A stretch of DNA of 64,000 nt from Paracoccus litorisediminis (GTDB lineage Bacteria > Pseudomonadota > Alphaproteobacteria > Rhodobacterales > Rhodobacteraceae). The position numbers were made by a program, and so were the translations under genes. The DNA is taken from NCBI RefSeq assembly GCF_009711205.1, contig NZ_WMIG01000005.1:186001-250000 (forward strand). Direction: 5' to 3'. This document shows positions 61,301-64,000 of the stretch, one piece after another. The notes below the pieces were generated by a model. The model saw only the letters and a list, made by a program, of their open reading frames with translations. It searched no databases and had not been told where the DNA came from. The first letter of the stretch is position 1, and every line of letters begins with the position of its first letter.

Positions 61301-62242
61301 CGCTCTGATAGATATATCTCGACGACCTCAAGTGCTTCCGTAGACCCTGTTTCCGTTGCCTTCGACCCGAATGGAATGCTTGCGACTGCAAATGACGACG
61401 GAAGCGTGCGCTTTTCCATGCCGGATGGCAGGGAGGCCGCTCCCCCGATATGGCTCGGCAGAGAGGCTTGGCTTAAGTCTATTACTTTCAGCGCGGATGG
61501 CCAGATGCTCGCCGTAGCGGGCGGCGACGACATTGCACGGCTAATTCGTACGAGCGATCGCAAGGAAGTGGCGCAATTTTCGATGGAAAGTGGAGCGAGC
61601 GCCGTTGCCTTCAGTCCGGATGGTACGCTTCTTGCCATTGGCGGTGGTCCGGTCAGTGGCGGTGTGGATACCACCCGACTGATTGACATTGCTAGCCGCC
61701 GCGATTCGATCCCTATCGACAGCATAAGCGGGGTTCTGTCCGTTGCCTTTGACCCGCAAGGCGCGCTGCTTGCCACCGGAAGTTTTAATGGCGATGTAAA
61801 GTTGATTCTTGCGGCAAACGGAAGCGAGAACATTCGGTTAAACCTCGGCACTTGGGTGAATAGCGTAGCATTCAGTGCTGACGGTGCTCTTCTTGCAGTG
61901 GGCAGCGGCCTTCCAAACACAAACGCTGGCCTTATATCTTTTTTCCGCATTGGTGACGGCAGCGAGGTTGCCCGCGTAGAGCGAGATAGTCCGGTCTATT
62001 CGCTCGCTCTTAGCCCAGATGGCACCCTATTTGCCATCGGTAGCGCCAACGGAGTTCATCTCATGCCGATGCCTGATCAGTTGGTCGCGAACCTCTGCGG
62101 GCAGCGTCTAGGCGAGAACCTTTCGGCAGAGGACTGGGTTCATTATATTGGGCCAATTGAGGATTGGGCGCCAACTTGTCCAAACTGGCAAAGTGATCGG
62201 GGTCTGTTCGAGCGATGGAATGAACGGAAACAAATGAAATAG
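57722..62242 (+). CDS. Trypsin-like protease/nSTAND NTPase/WD40 protein
   Basis: 1506 residues from the ATG at 57722, the start shared with the second copy. Domains: trypsin-like protease (1-215) with a complete triad, His38 in VMTCAHVV, Asp93 in PVADIAVLRL, Ser168 in TPGFSGAP; an nSTAND1-type NTPase starting FFGREEFVTELNG, with Walker A GPSGSGKSS at 253-261 and Walker B PVLLVIDQFEELF; a helical arm to about 690; a membrane helix near 695-713 (LGIALTAAMIAFAVAVW); and about a dozen WD40 repeats to the end (AVAFSPNGDFIATASDDGT). Proteins of this build are thought to sense an intruder through WD40 repeats and switch on the protease. The WD40 part is visibly richer in A/T than the first half. Confidence 0.88.
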   Translation: MASHFPEHVARIWSSGATPSVVGAGFLLEGRFVMTCAHVVAEALGRGKVSRCEVGEIVNLDLPSTGHVDLCASIVAYFPMVWSDRLIDDPVADIAVLRLGDSSVSGGVMPGRVNRRLVPGQHFTTFGFPSGYDQGTPASGEVVVQDFWGWVQVVDKSKSGHFLTPGFSGAPAFAAGGTELIGMVCQSEPDERLRLGALIPADTLCKAWPPLAQPYLRLEKFTEHESDMFFGREEFVTELNGKLGRSPFAVVVGPSGSGKSSVVLAGLVPALRKDEWIVVQCRPLEDPINELASEFARVQIGLDDLNARLDLADKRADWLRKDPRRIFEIAREMSAGARRQKPVLLVIDQFEELFTNDAAAHDGAVRRKDEVTPDHGSPRQKAFLEVLEAIAGQEPGSRLPIRAVATLRADYMDAALRIGSLARLMKDADVKLGPMRTPELTAAIEKPAEHFRVGFENGLVPEIVSEMKGRPGGLPLLQFALDRLWRRQENRRLTWKGYQGEDGRSGLATALDEHAEDVRREIDDDDGLRRVMLQLVRVAEELPDARAVVGRSMFRDADWKLIEILAQERLVMIAIAADGSQTVEVVHEALIGSWTRLTTWLNEDREFRLWHQRLGQALQEYRLDPEGGVLTGRRLAEAEDWLQTHKDRLIEEEVTFVESSAYRARESEAARIRELEETAARDQRLAIRNRRSLHYLGIALTAAMIAFAVAVWSSWSLDGQVKITEAANERALDEATRADNAARVAEAAARDAKGRQLGAEAISIQRDLAGGRSARRAAALAIEAWRRYPTTAAFQAASTAFRELPFAELSSNAGSVAVVAFSPDGHLIAVGRHDGSLQLTEVTDEIKTSEILNIMHGGSINSVAFSHDSTLIATADDEGIVRLLQTRDGDVVAKFRHDGAINAVAFSPNGDFIATASDDGTARLTGTSGGYVTARVPHDGAVNAVAFNPNGNLVATASDDGHARLISVSNGEVIALFPKSGKMSAVSFSPDGTLLATSSDDGIRLFRIGNMEELIHFQDLNGSYEFAFTNDSALLAVSIGEASGNVGAAGSVRLIRTSDGKEVAEFTERDPVRAVAFTQDSSMLVVISGNLSNGRSSAHLIRTIDGSQVARIEHDDQINAIALNPNGTLLLTGSINGRVWLTKIDHVSEVAELEDGHVRSVAFSPDGAFLAAANHNPVQPISVKDLLMEMRTGRSDRYISTTSSASVDPVSVAFDPNGMLATANDDGSVRFSMPDGREAAPPIWLGREAWLKSITFSADGQMLAVAGGDDIARLIRTSDRKEVAQFSMESGASAVAFSPDGTLLAIGGGPVSGGVDTTRLIDIASRRDSIPIDSISGVLSVAFDPQGALLATGSFNGDVKLILAANGSENIRLNLGTWVNSVAFSADGALLAVGSGLPNTNAGLISFFRIGDGSEVARVERDSPVYSLALSPDGTLFAIGSANGVHLMPMPDQLVANLCGQRLGENLSAEDWVHYIGPIEDWAPTCPNWQSDRGLFERWNERKQMK

Positions 62243-62251
62243 GAGGCGAAG

Positions 62252-63256
62252 TTGGGTCTGTTTGGTGATGTTTTGACGCGACTCGCGTCGAAGGAGTCGC
62301 ACCAGTTCATGGTGGTCAGGGACTTGAAGTGTCACCGATTGGGCATCACGGGCTCCGAAATCAAGGCTGATACCTGCTACATCGAAATCTACCTAGAGTC
62401 TCTGCGGATCAAGAATGTCCGGAAGTTTGCGACGAGCTTTCATGGCGTCGTTTACGCATATGCCAACCTTGCGCGCGAAGGTGACAACTCGGCCGAATTT
62501 GCTGCCGTGACGACTCCTAAAGGGCTCGCACTACTCGATCCGAACAATCTTGATCGAGTCATCACGATGTCGAAGCTTCTCTTCGGACCAACGCCTTGGC
62601 GGGGCGGTGTATTAAGGCTCGAGCTCGGGCTCTTCAGTGTCAGGCAGACCAACTTGATGTCAGGGGTACTGGATCTGGTCGGCAAGATCGCGGATCAGGT
62701 TGGGGTTTCCTTTGTTAGCTTGGCGAAGCCCTTTCTGCCCTTGGTTCGTGAAGGAATGGACCTCATCGCCGGCCAAGCCGAAGATTCAGCTATAGAAGTC
62801 GCGCTCAACACAGACCTTTCCCTTAGCAAGGGAGAAGCCATCGCCGTGATCGCGGTCGAGGACGGCGTCCTTGATCTCAACGAAATTTCTATGGACCCTT
62901 ATACAAGTGCATTGCTTTACGAAGGGATGCCACTGAAGGAGAGCTATTTTGTCTTCTCCATTCGGTCGACAAAACAGAAGGCCGACTATGCAGAGATTCC
63001 GGAACTGAAAGCCGCATACGCTTCAATTGTGGAAGCAATTCGTGATGGAACACCTGATGCCGCCGACGTTGCACTTCATGCATTCAGGCGCACGGCCATC
63101 ATATCGCCAGACCTGATTACCGAAGATCGAAACCTCATTGTCGAAAAGGCTTCCATGAAAGTGAAAGAAGCTTTTTCCAGGGGTTTTGTGCCATCTTCGC
63201 GACCCACCGCTGGCGATACACCTCAATCTCTCGGCGACCTGAGGCTCTACAACTGA
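62252..63256 (+). CDS. Unknown partner protein of the STAND gene (334 aa)
   Basis: TTG start at 62252, six bases after AGGAGG and 9 bp after the STAND stop. The product is soluble, with no signal or membrane helix. It has a beta-rich N-terminal half (LGITGSEIKADTCYIEIYLE, then FHGVVYAYANLA), a central text LRLELGLFSVRQTNLMSGVL, then a hydrophobic helix (VSFVSLAKPFLPLVREGMDL), and an alpha/beta C-terminal half. I recognise no family. A/T-rich codon use like that of the WD40 half suggests joint transfer. It may be the substrate or effector of the protease. Confidence 0.72.
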   Translation: MGLFGDVLTRLASKESHQFMVVRDLKCHRLGITGSEIKADTCYIEIYLESLRIKNVRKFATSFHGVVYAYANLAREGDNSAEFAAVTTPKGLALLDPNNLDRVITMSKLLFGPTPWRGGVLRLELGLFSVRQTNLMSGVLDLVGKIADQVGVSFVSLAKPFLPLVREGMDLIAGQAEDSAIEVALNTDLSLSKGEAIAVIAVEDGVLDLNEISMDPYTSALLYEGMPLKESYFVFSIRSTKQKADYAEIPELKAAYASIVEAIRDGTPDAADVALHAFRRTAIISPDLITEDRNLIVEKASMKVKEAFSRGFVPSSRPTAGDTPQSLGDLRLYN

Positions 63257-63330
63257 CCAATCCACTATTGTAGACGCCGCGCCACCGCTAGCCTTTAGGA
63301 CCATCATGATTGCAGGAGGCTTAGGGTTTA

Positions 63331-64000
63331 GGACTGATGGCGTCGCATTTTCCTGAGCATGTTGCCCGGATCTGGTCTTCCGGGGCCACCCCGTCTGTTG
63401 TTGGCGCGGGGTTCCTGCTGGAGGGCAGGTTCGTTATGACATGCGCGCATGTCGTCGCTGAGGCTCTTGGGCGGGGCAAGGTTTCAAGATGCGAAGTTGG
63501 GGAAATCGTCAACCTCGACCTGCCCTCGACGGGGCATGTCGATCTTTGCGCCTCGATCGTGGCCTACTTTCCGATGGTGTGGAGCGATCGGCTGATCGAC
63601 GATCCTGTCGCCGACATTGCAGTCCTGCGGTTGGGGGACAGCAGCGTCTCTGGGGGGGTGATGCCGGGTCGTGTGAACCGCCGTCTAGTGCCAGGTCAGC
63701 ACTTTACGACCTTCGGCTTTCCGTCAGGCTACGACCAAGGGACACCGGCGAGCGGCGAAGTCGTGGTCCAGGACTTCTGGGGCTGGGTTCAGGTCGTTGA
63801 CAAGAGCAAAAGCGGTCATTTCCTGACGCCCGGATTCAGCGGGGCCCCGGCTTTCGCTGCGGGAGGCACCGAGCTGATCGGCATGGTCTGTCAGTCCGAA
63901 CCGGATGAGCGGCTGCGCCTGGGAGCACTGATCCCGGCGGATACTCTCTGCAAGGCTTGGCCTCCGCTGGCGCAACCCTATCTGCGCCTCGAGAAGTTCA
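63331..64000 (+). repeat. 670-bp direct repeat, copy 2 (to window edge)
   Basis: Copy of 57716-58385 at a distance of 5615 bp. The repeat is still identical at the right edge of the window, so its true length is unknown. Confidence 0.92.
63337..64000 (+). CDS. Second protease/STAND gene, 3' part outside window
   Basis: From the ATG at 63337 the first 221 codons equal those of the gene at 57722, covering the entire trypsin-like domain with His38, Asp93 and Ser168; the window ends 32 residues before Walker A. AGGAGG lies about 18 bases before the ATG and TTTAGGA closer by. It starts 80 bp after the partner gene, so unit 1 (STAND plus partner) is followed by at least one further STAND gene in the same direction. 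The sensor region of this copy cannot be seen here. Confidence 0.88.
   Translation, partial: MASHFPEHVARIWSSGATPSVVGAGFLLEGRFVMTCAHVVAEALGRGKVSRCEVGEIVNLDLPSTGHVDLCASIVAYFPMVWSDRLIDDPVADIAVLRLGDSSVSGGVMPGRVNRRLVPGQHFTTFGFPSGYDQGTPASGEVVVQDFWGWVQVVDKSKSGHFLTPGFSGAPAFAAGGTELIGMVCQSEPDERLRLGALIPADTLCKAWPPLAQPYLRLEKF

Overview
The window looks like a stretch of an alphaproteobacterial replicon, most likely Rhodobacterales (Paracoccus-like). This is inferred from high G+C with G/C-rich third positions, the alphaproteobacterial recombinase/DUF2924 cassette, and the style of the ABC, GMC and WYL genes; no ribosomal or other marker gene is present to confirm it. I saw no tRNA, rRNA or CRISPR array. 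The mix of broken insertion sequences, a recombinase module and several defence-type operons suggests a plasmid or a genomic island region.

Region 1 (1-5.9 kb) holds a partial hypothetical gene, a frameshifted small gene, a secreted thermonuclease-like protein, two membrane proteins (one DUF805) and an AraC-type regulator. It ends in IS3 debris and a decayed WYL-regulator/resolvase-like pair.

Region 2 (5.9-24.2 kb) is a catabolic regulon: MFS transporter, TIM-barrel isomerase, two GMC oxidoreductases, secreted esterase, VOC protein, GH3 (NagZ-like), an aspartase/fumarase-family lyase, an unknown 231-residue protein, a ThDP enzyme, a HisD/HpsN-type dehydrogenase and a CUT1 sugar ABC transporter. 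Three promoter regions share the direct repeat TGACGCA-N3-TGACGC(A/G). One of them lies next to a divergent HTH regulator, so the cluster probably forms one regulon. The substrate is not known; a sugar- or amino-sugar-containing compound is an inference.

Region 3 (24.2-40.9 kb) starts with gene debris and an aldo/keto reductase with its divergent AraC regulator. A modification/defence locus follows: Vsr, C5-cytosine methyltransferase, MORC-like GHKL ATPase, Z1 helicase-like ATPase, a PD-(D/E)XK protein and AIPR. The last four genes overlap or nearly touch and form one operon. An MFS gene flanked by imperfect repeats and a quinone reductase/LysR pair come next.

Region 4 (40.9-45.2 kb) is a minus-strand module around a serine recombinase (RHH protein, HTH protein, recombinase, DUF2924, a 60-residue protein, a winged-HTH protein), closed by a strong hairpin terminator.

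Region 5 (46.7-53.4 kb) is a four-gene operon that I cannot assign to a described system: two exported proteins, a 932-residue membrane-anchored P-loop GTPase-like protein and a 437-residue bitopic membrane protein. It looks like a trans-envelope, nucleotide-driven complex.

Region 6 (53.5-57.6 kb) carries a second, better-preserved WYL/resolvase-like pair, then an ADP-ribosylglycohydrolase, a metallophosphoesterase and a GIY-YIG gene cut off next to a truncated IS110 element.

Region 7 (57.7-64 kb) contains a 1506-residue trypsin-like protease/STAND NTPase/WD40 protein and a 334-residue partner. A second gene follows whose first 670 bp are identical to the first. It runs off the right edge, so this is a tandem array of STAND genes.
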